Assembly: GCA_009829735.1 (NCBI GenBank)
Contig: CM020620.1
Coordinates: 6,032,593-6,096,592 of the forward strand
Direction of reading: 5' to 3'
Length of the DNA stretch: 64,000 nt
From: Pyropia yezoensis
Lineage: Eukaryota; Rhodophyta; Bangiophyceae; Bangiales; Bangiaceae
The notes under the pieces are model-generated. The model ran no database searches. It saw only the letters and a list, made by a program, of their open reading frames with translations, and had not been told where the DNA came from. Positions 53,230-63,430 of the stretch are shown here, in pieces; within the stretch, counting starts at the first letter, position 1, and each line of letters starts with the position of its first letter. The position numbers were made by a program, and so were the translations under genes.

Positions 53230-54252
53230 GGGCGGCCGCCCCCCGCGTTTTTGGGCTTTGCATTGACAATGAACGGGGCACCCCAGATCAACACCGCTGA
53301 CCTTGTGTGCTAGGTCGTGGAGGGGGTGGCGGGGAAGAAAACGGGTCGCTTGGGGCCTCTCATTGACATTAACTTTGTCCGTGCCATGTGGCGGCCGACG
53401 GCTAGCCTAGGCGGCTAGCCGGCCACATCTGGCTCGTGCGGGTGAGACTGCAGCGGCGCCTCGCGGCGCGGCCGCCTTTGCTCACCCGCAGCCAACACCC
53501 CCAGAGAGTCGAGGTAGTCTGACGTTTTGGTGTGCATGCACTGTACAGTATTGGTACGTTGCCAGTTCTTGAACAATGGGACCGCGCCACTCCCGCGACC
53601 ATGGATGGGTATCAGGGCAGAGCCACAACGCCAGCCGCACCCCAGGAGGCAGCTCTGCGCACCCTTGTGGGCCTGTTTTGCACAATGGCTGTTTCAAGTA
53701 GAGACCTCGTCCACAGAGCGCGTGCCACCGACGTGGGCGGGGGGGATGAAGCACCACCCCCCCAGCGCGCGCGAAGCGACAGACACATGGCGCTACCACA
53801 TCACACCAGCCGTGCTGCCGTAATAGATAGTATACTTGGCCGCCGCCGTCTGCAGGCAGCGGTCCCCCAACATTCCCGCTCCCCCCCACCCCCTCCCCGC
53901 GGCGCGGCGCACCCGCGCCCGCCCGCCGCCGCTGCCGACGCGGGGGGGGGGGCGCCCGTGCCATTGCCACTAGCCGCACACCCCACAACGCACGCACCCT
54001 CTCACGGGTGCGCCGTCCCGCCCAACGAGTTAAAAAAAAGAGGAGGCAGGGGGGCACAGCGGGCCCCGCCCAGCTCCTCCACGTCCACTCTGCTTCCTTC
54101 TCTGCCTCTGTGCCCCCGCCAGCCCCTCGACCCCGCCGCTCCCCATACCATCAAGCGTACCGTGCTTCCCGCCCCCCCCCCTTCCCTCCCCGCACCACCG
54201 CACCACGTCGCCACCACCACAAGCGTCACCACCACCACCGTCACCCAGTCCT
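53230..54252. other. Intergenic spacer
   Basis: The spacer between convergent DnaE-like (+) and tyrosinase-like (-) genes. It contains a GTACAGTA motif at 53543-53550 and an inverted CTAGCC/GGCTAG repeat (CTAGCCTAGGCGGCTAG, 53403-53419) that could pair as a small hairpin. No gene is supported. Confidence 0.45.
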
Positions 54253-54675
54253 TTAGATGATCCCCTTCTGGGCGGCCGAGATGGTGACCTCCTTGCCAAC
54301 GGCGAGGCCCTTGTCTCTCGTCGACGCCGGCAGGCCGCCCTTGTTGGCCCACGCCGCCGCCGCGCGCTGGCGCCTGGACAGCTTGGACGCCACCACCCGC
54401 ACCGCATCCGACCGGCTGCGCGCCCGCCGGCCGCGGGCCGAGCGCGCCGACCGGCTCGTCGGGCCGCCCGTGTAGGACACGCACGGCAGGGAAAAGGTGG
54501 CCGACACCTGGACGCCAAACGGTGGCAGCGTGTCAGACGCGGCCACGTTGCGGTCGCGGTGCTGGCCGCCATAGTCGGCGGCGTTGTGCTTGGCCTGCCA
54601 GTCGGCGTAGGTCTTGTCGATAAAAGCCTGGTGCAGAAAGTAGATGGGGTCGTTGGCGCCCGTCTTGGGATCACC
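54253..54675 (-). CDS. Tyrosinase-like secreted protein, exon 2
   Basis: The last 140 codons. It starts after CCACAG|GGTGAT and joins in phase to exon 1. It carries the C-terminal part of the CuB helix: NDPIYFLHQAFIDKTYADWQ, where canonical enzymes have DPIFFLHHxxxDRxWxxWQ. H447 is kept, the second His is Gln, and the D-K-x-Y-x-x-W pattern is retained. Then a basic, Arg/Ser/Ala-rich extension (RSARSARGRRARSRSDAVRV) runs to the end. The total protein is 572 aa. Confidence 0.85.
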   Translation of the reverse strand, partial: GDPKTGANDPIYFLHQAFIDKTYADWQAKHNAADYGGQHRDRNVAASDTLPPFGVQVSATFSLPCVSYTGGPTSRSARSARGRRARSRSDAVRVVASKLSRRQRAAAAWANKGGLPASTRDKGLAVGKEVTISAAQKGII

Positions 54676-54982
54676 CTGTGGAGGAGAAAATGGCGGGAGA
54701 TGGAGAGGAAAAGGGGGAGGGAGACAAGAGCGGGGAGCCAACGCAATGATCCCAGGCACAGCAGAGAAGCAGAGAGCACGACAATGCAACGGGGCGCGGG
54801 TGGTCAGTCTCAACCCTGGACGCTCTCGACGACAGACGCTGCGCCCACCAGCGCAACCCCCCCAGCCGCGCCAGACCCACACCCTCACTCTCAACCCTCC
54901 ACGCCGGGCATGTGCGCGCACTCGCCTCCCCCGGCGCGGCGTGTGCGCACTCACCCCCCCACTTGGTGCCGCTAAAACGTAC
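54676..54982 (-). other. Intron of the tyrosinase-like gene
   Basis: A 307-bp GT-AG intron in phase 0. The donor is GATATG|GTACGT at 54983/54982 and the acceptor CCACAG|GGTGAT at 54676/54675. Its removal restores the tyrosinase CuB region (SPGDM-GDPKTGANDPIYFLH). Confidence 0.88.
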
Positions 54983-56278
54983 CATATCTCCCGGCGACTC
55001 GGTAAAGAGGCCGCCAACGCCGACAAACACAAACGAGGAGGACACCTCAATGGTGGCCTCAAAGTCGGCATAGGTGTCAATTTCATCCACAAAGCCGTCG
55101 AGCACCCCCTGCTCGTCGAGGAAGGTGTCTTCCATCCCCATCTCGACCCGCGCGTCAAAGCCGCGGGTCACGCAGCCGCCCCCACCCACCGACTTTTGGA
55201 TGCCCGCAAACGGCCCGTCGGGGATGCACTGGCCGCGCTTAGCACCGCCGGCCAGGTCGGTACCCCACACGGGGTCAATGGCCGGGTCAAAGCCGTCGGT
55301 GGACCACGCCCAAAAGGGGAGCGCCACCGACGGGTCCACGTAGCGGAGGGCGTCCTCCAGCTCCAGCAGGAACAGCCGGTGCCACGGCAGGTACTGGGAG
55401 CCCCCGTGGGCGGCCTGCACATTGTTAAACAGCGCCTGGGCAATCGTCTTGTACGCGCCGCTGGCAATGATGGCCTTAAAGGCGGCGGCCAGGCGGCTCT
55501 TCTCCCCCGCGTTCAGGGCGGTGGTGGCCTTGCGCACCCGCTTGTTCCCCGCGTTGCAGTTTTTCAGCCCGTCCCCAAACGCCCACGGCTTGCGCGCCGG
55601 GGTGGGCGACGGCGTCGGCTTGGGCGTCGGCTTGGGCGTCGGCTTCGGCGTCGGCTTGGGCGTTGCCGGCACACCGCCGCCCCCCACCGGCGGCTTGGGC
55701 GGGATGGTGTCCAGGCCGCACTTGACCTTACCACACCACTTGACGTTGCACGAGTACTTTTGCACCCACCTCTTGTAGCAGTTGCTCCTGCCGCCGTTCC
55801 CGCCGTTCCCACCATTCCCGCCATTGCCGCCATTGCCACCACCGCCCCCGTTGCCGCCATTCCCCCCATTCCCACCGTTGCCGCCATTCCCACCACCGCC
55901 ACCATTGCCACCATTGCCGCCATTGCCGCCATTGCCGCCATTCCCCCCATTGCCACCATTGCCGCCATTGCCGCCATTGCCGCCATTGCCACCGTTGCCA
56001 CCCCCCCCGCCACCGGGGCACACGTCGTCCTGCACCCACCTGTTGCGGCAGTCCTGGCCACACGGTTCGGTCACCCAGCAACAAAACTGGCGCTTGGGCG
56101 TGCCGTAGCCCCCCCAGCAGGTGGGTGCCCGGTACTGCTTGGCCGCCGTCGCCAGGTCGCCGCCCGACGTGACACCGACCGCCGCGGCCGCCGTCAGCGA
56201 CGCGGTCGCGGCGGCAGCGGCGGCGGCGGCGGCGGCGGCAGCGGCGACCAGCGTCGCTGCCATGGGGTGGCACCCCAT
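54983..56278 (-). CDS. Tyrosinase-like secreted protein, exon 1: signal, Cys modules, (GGN)n array, CuA-like region
   Basis: The first 432 codons. An Ala-rich hydrophobic N-terminus (MGCHPMAATLVAAAAAA...) looks like a signal peptide. Two related Cys-rich modules (CRNRWVQDDVCPG and CYKRWVQKYSCN) flank a long Gly-Gly-Asn array. Then comes a (KPTP)n linker and the tyrosinase domain (from LNAGEKSRLAAAFKAIIASG). The CuA region has AAHGGSQYLPWHRLFLLELE with H291 and H300, spaced as in tyrosinases, but the first CuA His is not found. The CuB HxxxH is replaced by SSSFVFVGVGG. So the copper sites look incomplete and phenol oxidase activity is doubtful. The repeats suggest a cell-wall or extracellular-matrix protein (inference). 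The ATG at 56278 is followed by a second, at 56263. Confidence 0.85.
55790..56003. repeat. 9-bp coding minisatellite encoding Gly-Gly-Asn
   Basis: CCGCCATTG-type units (sense GGNAAYGGN) repeat about 23 times, with occasional loss of Asn giving longer Gly runs. It lies inside the tyrosinase-like gene, in frame. Confidence 0.92.
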
Positions 56279-58303
56279 GATGAGGATGAGGCTGCTGGGG
56301 GTGGACGGAGAGGAGGGGGGGCGCGGGCGAGGGGGGAGGGGGAGACCAGTGCGTAGAAGGGGGGAGCGCGGGCGGGGGGGGAGGAGGGGGAACCACAAGG
56401 TCACCAAGAGGGGTTGGGGGCAGAGGCCCACACGCCTTGCCGGCAGAGTGGGGGTCGCAGCGGCCGCCTCGTGAGGCGTCCCGGGACAATGACAGGTGTG
56501 GGGGGGGGGGGGGGGGGGGGGGGATCCACCGCTGCCGGCGGCGGTGCTGCTGGCGGATGTGACGGCAGGGTGGGGCGCCGTGTGGCAGCCGTCCCCCCCG
56601 CTGGTAATGTATTGTACGTGCGCGCCGCGGGGTGTGCGCGGCGAGGGGGGAGGCGCCCGGCGGGCAGTGCAGGCAGGCAGCTCCGGGCAACCGGCGGGGG
56701 CGCAGTGCCGTCTGCCGGCAGGCGGCCGGGCGGCCGGGCGGGCCGGCTGGCGGGGGGCGGACGTGCGTAGGGGGGGGGGGGGGGTGCCGTATGCCACCGC
56801 GCATACCCGGCCGGCCGGGGGGAGACTGTCACTGTCGCTGCCCCCCCCACCCCCCCCCCCCCCCCCCCCCAGGGGGGGGGGGCCGCCGCGCCCCCCCCGC
56901 GGGGGGGCCCGCGCCGGGCGCCCCGCCCGGGGCCCGCGGGGGGGGGGGGGGGGGGGTTGGGTGGGGGGAGGGGGTGGAGGTGGGCGGTGGTGGGGGTGGC
57001 GGTGGACGGTGGCGGACCCAGTGGCGGGGGGCCTCCCTCCCCGCCCCTGCCACGGCCTTGCTCCCTCTCCCTCCACCCGCAACCTCCCCCCCGCCCCCTG
57101 CCTCGTGAGGCGGCGGCGGCGGGGGTAGGGGACGCACAGCGGGGGGGGGGGGGGGTTGCCACAAAACGGGGCGGCCAACAGGGGGCTATCCCCCGCCACG
57201 TGGCGGCTGTCGCGCCGCCGCCGCGCCGCCGCTCGCCGGCGGCGGCCGCCCCACGGCGGCAGGCACCTAGGCGCGCGGGAAGGGGGGGGGGGGGGGGGGG
57301 GGGGGGCGGATCAGCCGGGCGCGGCGGCCCTTCTCCCCCCCCTCCACCTCCCGCCGCGTCGTCGCTCCCCGCCTACAGCCCGCGTCTCCCCCCTCCCGGC
57401 CCCCTTCCAGTGGTGGAGCGCCTTGCACGCCGCATTGCTGGCAGCGGGGGTGGCAGGCCCCAACAACGCGGCACAGCACCCCCCCCGCGCCCCCCCTCTC
57501 CCCACCACCCTCGGCGGCGGCGGCGGCCGCCCCGCCCCCCCTTTGCCCGTGGCGATTGCCTCTGTGGCACAGTGAGGGTGGTGGTGGTGGTGGTGGTGGG
57601 GGTGGTGGTGGTGGTCGGGTGGGTGGGGCGGGGGTGGGTGGGGTGGGTCGGGTCACCCTACGGTGGTGGGGTGGGGGGGAGCTGTGGAGCGGCCGGCCAG
57701 CGGGCTCTGCCTGCAGCGGCCCCGACGGGCACAAGCCTGCGCGCGCGGCCGGCGGGCGGCTGGCCAGACGAGTGGCGGCTCACGCTTGACACCACCGATA
57801 GAGCAGACGATGGGGGCGCTGGGGCCGATGGGGGTGCCGTCAATCCCGGGACAGCGCATCCGGGGGGGGGGGGGGGGCGGCCCTGCACGGCGCGCCGACG
57901 CCCGTTGCGAGGCACCCCACCACCCCAGCCCAGCCCACCCCTTCCCCACGCACGCCCAGGCGAGGCAGAGAAACACGCAGACACCCACCCACGTCGCCAC
58001 GACAACGACTGCTGGCAGCGACGAGGGGCTGACGACACCATGGATCGGCAGTTCAATGCAATCCGTGAGCATTTTTTTCCTTTTCCGTAGTTGAGTCCAC
58101 AGGGAACTGCCGGCCTTTGAGATCAACTCTTTTCACGGGCTGCCGTTGCTTCCCAGACGATTCTCCCTGGCGATGGACTCGGCCGTACGAGCCTGTGCTC
58201 GCGGGCGCTCCAACCCCCCGCGTCCCCGACGCGTCCCCCACCCCCCGGGCACCTTCCGCACGCCCTCGTCCCTCCCTTCCCCCCCGCAACACTCCCCAAA
58301 GGC
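56279..58303. other. Divergent upstream region, homopolymer-rich
   Basis: About 2 kb between the divergent tyrosinase-like and pseudouridine-synthase genes. It holds long G or C runs (56500-56523, 56777-56787, 56846-56870, 57142-57155, 57283-57306) and GTGGTGG tracts (57570-57615). No gene is supported; the large open frames are compositional. Confidence 0.5.
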
Positions 58304-59690
58304 ATGCCCACCCACTTCCACCCCGCGTTTTCCGCCCCCGCCCCCGCCCCCGCCTCTCTCCACGCGGCGGCCGCCTCGCGGCGGTCGTCGTCGGGGCCGC
58401 CGCCGCCCCCAACGCCGGTCCGGCCGGCCGCCGCCGCCGCGCCCCCCGCCGGCCTGGTCACCCCCCCCACGGCTCGGCGGCGGCAGCGGGCGCCACCAGC
58501 ACGGATGGCCGCCGCGGCCGCCGCCCCACCACCCCACCCTACCCCCCCGGCCGCCGCCGCTGCCGCTGCTCGTCCCCAGGCGGCCAGCGGCCGTGACGGC
58601 GGCGTCACCGCTGCGGTCGCGGCGGGGACCCCCCCCCCCCCCCCCCCCCCCCCAACGCCCCCCCCCGGGGTGGGGGCGCCCCCCCCCCCTCCCCCCGGCC
58701 GCCCTCTCCCCGACCGCCGCGTCGGCCCGTGGGCGGTGACGCGGAGCACCTACTCGCCGACGTGGCCGCTGCCGGCGCTGCCGGCCGACCTGGCCCGCCG
58801 CCCCGACCCGCCGGTGCCGCCCATTGTGCACCACCTGCTAGTGCGGTGGGTGGGGGAGGAGGGGGCGGGCGGGGCGGGCGGGGGGGGGGCGCAGCGCCGC
58901 TCCCCCGCCGCCGCCGCTGCCGCCGCCACTGCCGCCACCGGCAGCGGCGACAGCGCACACAGCAGCGGCAGCCCGCCGCCGCCGCCGCTGCCGCCGCCGC
59001 CGCCGCCACCGCTGCAGCTGTCGACGCTGATCGCGGCCGCCACCGACGGCCACGTGCCGGCGGCGCTGGCCGCCGCGCTCATCCCGTTTGGCGCCGTCTA
59101 CGCGCGGGTGGAGGCGCCGTCGGCGCCCCCGCCGACGGGCCGAGCCGGCGGCGGCGGCGGCGGGCGCCCGCCGCCGCCGCGGCCACCACGGCCGACGCGC
59201 CTGGCCGCCGACGCGCCCGTCGGGGAGGTGGTGGCCGCCGCCGTCGCCGCGGCGGTGCCGCCCAGCCGTCGCCGCAGCGGCCACGCCCACGGTGGGGGGC
59301 GGGGGGGGGACGGTGGCCGCCCCGGCGGCGACGGCGGCCGCGGCGTTGGGCGCGGCCGTGCCGGCCGGGGCGGTGGCCCAGCTGCGGATGTGGCCGCCGC
59401 GGGTGCGGTGCGGCCCCCTCCCCCGTCTCCCCCCCCCCCCGTGCTCTACGTGCGGGTGCACGCGTCGCCCAAGCGCTACGCCCTCCCCCCCGTGCCCGTG
59501 GCGCTGCTGCCGGGGGTGCCCCTCGACGCGGGGGTGGTGGCGGTGGACAAGGCGGGGGGGCTCCCGACGGTGCCGTCGGTGAGCAACGGGGTGGAAAACG
59601 CCCTGGCCGCCACGCGGGTTCTGCTCGCGCAGCGCGACGCTGCCGCCGCCCCCGACGACCGTAACGGTGCCACCAAGGATGGGTGGCTGG

Positions 59691-59721
<31 letters not shown>

Positions 59722-60629
59722 GTCGCGGCGCCCCCTGCCCCCGCTGTGGCCCGGCGGCCGCCTCGACGTGGGTACCTCTGGGGTGGTCCTCTTTGGCACC
59801 ACCCCCGCCGGCGCGGCGACGCTGGGCCGCCTCCTCCGCACGCGGGCGCTGGACAAGACCTACCTGGTGCTGGCCACCGCCCCCGTCCCGGTCGGCCCCC
59901 TCCGCCACTGGTACAACGCGTCGGCGGGGGGCGCCGCGGTGGGGGCGGTGCCCGCCCGCCGGCCGCTGCTGCTGCCGTGGCACCCGCACGGGCGGGACGG
60001 GGACGGCGTGGGGGGGGGGGGGTGCGGAGGGCTACGCCGCCTGGGCCGCCGCCGTCGAGGCGGTGGACCCCTCCCTGGGGCCCCCACCGCCCTACTACGC
60101 GCCCCCGCCGGGGTGTGCTGTGGGAGGTGGGGCAGCCGGCGGCGGCGGCGGCAGTGGCGACAGGGAGGGCGGTGAGCGCGGTGGCGCCCCCCCCACCACC
60201 CTACCCCCCTCGCCGCCAGAGGTGGCCAAAGGCGACCGCACCCCCTGGGTGCCCGCCACCCTCACCGTCCTGGCCGTCACGCCCACTCCGACCGCCGCGA
60301 CGCCGGGCGCGCACGAGGCGCTAGTCGCGCTGGGCAGCGGCCGCACCCACCAAATCCGGCTGCAGTTTGCGGCCGCCGCCGCGCCGGTCGTTGGGGACAC
60401 CCGCTACGCGCCGCTGGCGGGCGTTGCCGCCGCCGTGTCGGCGGCGGCGCAGCGTCTAGGGCCCGAGGTGGGGGAGGGGGGGGGGGGGCGCCTCGGCCTC
60501 CACGCCCACCGCCTGGGCTGGACGGGCGGAGACGGGGCGGCGGTGGCGGTGGAGAGCGCGTGGGGGCCCTGGTGGCGCCGGGGTGGGGGGGGGGTGACGG
60601 GGGGGGTTGACCCTGTGCAGGGGGGTTGA
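58304..60629 (+). CDS. RluA-family pseudouridine synthase, interrupted by homopolymer frameshift(s)
   Basis: An enzyme that isomerises uridine to pseudouridine in rRNA or tRNA. After a long Pro/Ala-rich N-terminus and a region with VPPIVHHLLVRWV, the catalytic domain begins VVAVDKAGGLPTVPS. It holds the signature GGRLDVGTSGVVLFG with catalytic D488, then LGRLLRTRALDKTYLVLA. At a run of ten G (60012-60021) the frame breaks; the next frame carries AEGYAAWAAAVEAVDPSLGP, the RluA block GSGRTHQIRLQFAAAAAPVV and GDTRYAPLAG, then LGLHAHRLGW to the stop at 60629. Without correction, the first frame ends at 60175. A possible compensating pair of shifts at about 59297 and 59435 would give a more ordered linker (AGAVAQLRMWPPRVRCGPLP). 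Sequencing error is the likelier cause. It may be organelle-targeted; this is not shown. Confidence 0.8.
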
Positions 60630-60725
60630 TGGAAGGGGGTAGAGTGGGAGGGGGGGCGCCCTACCGGCACCGGCAACCTGCTGCCACCACGCCAAACCGC
60701 ACGGGGGGACCAAACCGTCACCTAT
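60630..60725. other. Short spacer between convergent genes
   Basis: Only 96 bp separate the stops of the pseudouridine synthase and the TFIIIC-like gene. Confidence 0.6.
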
Positions 60726-61032
60726 TTACTGGTCTTCTCTTGGCGCCCCTTCCGTAGCAGCCACCTCTGCAGACGCCACCCCAGGCAACGCGGCGGCGGC
60801 GGCCGCGTGACCGGCTGCAGCGCCTGGCGCGTCGCCGACCGCCACGGTGGGTGCCGCCGCTGCCGGCGCAGCCTCCGCCCCTGCCGCCGCTTCGGCGGCG
60901 TCGGCGGCGGCGGCGGTTTCCCACGCGTCGAGCGGGATGGGCGAAAACACCACCCGCTGGGTGCAGGCGCCGACCAGTGCCGACCGCGCTACGGCAGTGG
61001 GCGGCGGCGCGGCGCCGCCGACAGCGGCCGCA

Positions 61033-61079
<47 letters not shown>

Positions 61080-61202
61080 AGGCGTGCCCGACTGGGGCAG
61101 ACGCGCCGGGTCAAACAGCAGGTGCGTGCCGGGGATGGGCGCGTAGGTGCCCACGAAGGCGCGGTCGTCGAGGCGGAGGAGGGGGTGGAGGGTGTCCGAC
61201 CG
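60726..61202 (-). CDS. Probable TFIIIC small subunit (GTF3C6/tau55-like), exon 2
   Basis: It starts after CCCCAG|CGGTCG at 61203/61202. The opening block HPLLRLDDRAFVGTYAPIPG-THLLFDP has the pattern of the TFIIIC tau55/sub6 triple-barrel domain (P-x-L-x-L/I-x3-x-F-x-G-x-Y/W-x4-G-T-x-L-x-F), a component of the RNA polymerase III factor TFIIIC. A poly-Ala stretch follows, then RSALVGACTQRVVFSPIPLD (the last strands), and an Ala-rich acidic end PREDQ. Assignment rests on this motif pattern alone. Total predicted protein 186 aa. Confidence 0.55.
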
Positions 61203-61629
61203 CTGGGGAGGGCGGAAAGACAACGTGGCGGGTGGGTGGGGGGTGGTTTGGCAGGCGAGCGGGGGTGGGGGGAATGGTGCGGGAGAAGAGGGGAGGGAGG
61301 GCAGGAGGAGGAGAGGGGGGGAGGAGGCAAGCAGACCATCCAATGCCAACCAGGGAGGTAATGGAGCGGGGTGCGCAGCGGCACAGGCGCCGGCGCACGG
61401 GCACGGCCAGGAATAGCGGGTGGGACACGCACAAGCGGTTGTTAGGAGCAACTCAGGGGCGCGGCAAGCTGCCCACGGTCAGGGACGCGGCACGGGCGCG
61501 GCAGGGACGCGGCACGGGCGCGGCCGCCCACCCAGCACTGGGGCAAACCACCCACGCAATCCACCCCCCCCCCGCCCCCCCCCCCTACCTCTCTCCCCAT
61601 CCCTTCCCCTCCCGTAGGTGGCAGCATAC
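61203..61629 (-). other. Intron of the TFIIIC-like gene
   Basis: A 427-bp GT-AG intron, phase 0: donor CTTCTG|GTATGC at 61630/61629, acceptor CCCCAG|CGGTCG at 61203/61202. Splicing gives FRTVQLL-RSDTLHPLLRL. Confidence 0.6.
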
Positions 61630-61713
61630 CAGAAGTTGGACGGTGCGGAAGTCGGTGTGGAGGTCACAGCCCTTGAGGGAGGGGATGTCGAGGAAGACGG
61701 TCACCCGCGGCAT
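61630..61713 (-). CDS. Probable TFIIIC small subunit, exon 1
   Basis: 28 codons (MPRVTVFLDIPSLKGCDLHT then DFRTVQLL) from the ATG at 61713. The V-x-V-x-L-D-I/L and V-x-L-L pattern corresponds to the first strands of the TFIIIC sub6 barrel. A GTACAGTA-type motif lies about 140 bp upstream. An additional upstream exon cannot be excluded. Confidence 0.5.
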
Positions 61714-62220
61714 GGTCGGGCGGCGGCCGGCGCGGTGCGCTGTGGGTGGGCCCCACGTCCCGACGACCAGCCGCCGGCCACAGCCGAGACACCCACGGGG
61801 CGGGAGGGGGGGTGAATGTGGGGGTTGGGGACGCGGAGGCAGGGCGGGGGGGGTACAGTAGAGGGCACGGTTGGCAAACACGTACAGTCTTTCTCCATTG
61901 TTGGGCACCCTTTGTGGCGACCGTGAGCCCAAGGATTGTAACTTGATTCCGCCCTCTGATTGGTCGGTGACAACGATCGATTGCTGACACATTCGATGAT
62001 CGCACCGTAAAGGTCGGTCGACCTGCATTGGTTACTAGACACCGTGCCCAAGAAAGGATGTCACAGCAATGGAGAAAGACTGTAACGTTTTTTGATTTTG
62101 ACTTGATTAATCTATAGATTAAATCCATACGTTTTTTTTAGTTTTTTTAGTTTTATTACGTTTAATCAACGTTGATAAGTATGAAAATAAGACACGTCCA
62201 GGATCGACTGAATTCGCGCT
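61714..62220. other. Upstream region of the TFIIIC-like gene, becoming AT-rich
   Basis: It contains TACAGTA (61854-61860), GATTGG (61957) and, from 62085, an AT-rich stretch with the palindrome TAATCTATAGATTA (62108-62121) and T-rich tracts, probably the left part of a hAT-derived insertion. Confidence 0.5.
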
Positions 62221-62700
62221 GTGGAGAGGCCCTTCTCAACGCAAGAGTCTTTCCACCCCCTCAACCGGAACAGGTTGACCCATGACAAGGTGGCCAAGCT
62301 AAAGTTTGTGCACATGAACCTCAAGCTCCTGGACGGCGTCAACATGAGCGAGGACGACCTCGCCTTCTTGGGTTCACTTGGTGCAGACGATTGGGAGAGT
62401 GGTGGTGCGACCGATTGTGTGGGTGAGGGCGGGCGCGGTAAGAATGAGCAGGAGGAAGAATGAGTTCCTTGTGTCACCTGGAGCCTCCCCGTGACTCCGA
62501 CAATGTTGGCCCGCTGGCGCTCCGAGGGGGGACTTTCGTGCGATGAGGAGAAGGGTTCAGGTGAGACAACAGGTAGTCTCAGTCGAACAATTGTGGCCGC
62601 AATGGCCTCAGAAATCAGGAATGTACGTGGTATCAATATAGGAATTGTTATTTGATTACTATAAAAGCGCAGAGCCCCAGATAGATTAATCTATAGATTA
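62105..62700. mobile_element. hAT-derived transposon remnant
   Basis: The 17-bp sequence GATTAATCTATAGATTA occurs at 62105-62121 and 62684-62700, bracketing a fragment of a hAT transposase gene and AT-rich DNA. Because the core is self-complementary, the two copies are both direct and inverted repeats. True element ends and the expected 8-bp target duplication were not identified. Confidence 0.5.
62221..62463 (+). pseudogene. hAT transposase C-terminal fragment
   Basis: 80 codons starting ERPFSTQESFHPLNRNRLTH then DKVAKLKFVHMNLKLLDGVN. This matches the C-terminal dimerisation region of hAT transposases (E-R-x-F-S-x..., K/R-R-N-R-L-x-x-x-x-V-x-x-L-x-F-x-x-x-N-L). The fragment begins just after a TGA in the same frame and the catalytic core is absent, so it is a 5'-truncated remnant. 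An acidic tail of about 35 residues follows. Confidence 0.75.
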
Positions 62701-63226
62701 GTAGAAGATTACTTGAAACTATTTAACGTATGCGTTTTTCTCGTGACAACGCTGATGGAGGGGCGTGGGGGGAGGGAAGCGCCGGCAGGAGTAGGAGGAG
62801 GACGGCGAGGGCAGGAGGGAGCGGAGACCTCAACTGGGGCGGCCATCGAGGATGGTCGACCGGCTTGACGTCACTGGGGGCTACAAGGGATGGTGGATCC
62901 CAGTCCAAGGGGCGCGCCGAAGGCGCGGCGCCGTCCACGCCTTGGCCTACGACCGCGCGCGCGTTCTGGGCGCGCGGGGCACGGGGCGCGCGGGGCACGT
63001 AGCGCGCGGGGCACGGGGCGCGCGGGGCACGGGGCGCGCGGGGCGCGGGGCGCGCCCACGGCAACGAGGGGCCCCTGCGCCCTCCTCCACGCGGCGGTGG
63101 GCCCGCGCCACGACACCACCCCCCCCGTGCGCGCCCCACTTTCAGCTGTTTGTCGTTGCAAAACGGACAATGCCAGCTCGGCTTTTCTGTTATTCTTTTC
63201 GGTAGAGGCACCTGCGGTCGTGTCAG
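62464..63226. other. Intergenic region with 16-bp minisatellite
   Basis: No gene is supported. It has AT-rich sequence with TATAAAAG (62661) to about 62,730, then very GC-rich DNA with the minisatellite at 62970-63056. Confidence 0.5.
62970..63056. repeat. 16-bp minisatellite (GCGCGCGGGGCACGGG)n, about 5 copies
   Basis: GCGCGC recurs at 62970, 62986, 63002, 63018 and 63034, an exact 16-bp period, with a shortened unit afterwards. Open frames across it are an artefact. Confidence 0.92.
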
Positions 63227-63430
63227 TTGCGGACGGAAGGGACGGCAGCTGCGACGGTGGCCGACGTGGCCATGCCGACAGACATGAAAGGGGGGGGAGG
63301 CCCCCGCCCCTACGGCGGCGCCGCGCCACCCACCGCCAAGCGGGGAGTGGGCGGCAGCCGCGCGAAGGCAGCGGGTCCCCCGCCCCGCGACGATACCTGT
63401 CGCGCAGCCTCCCGGCACCACCCCTCCCCC

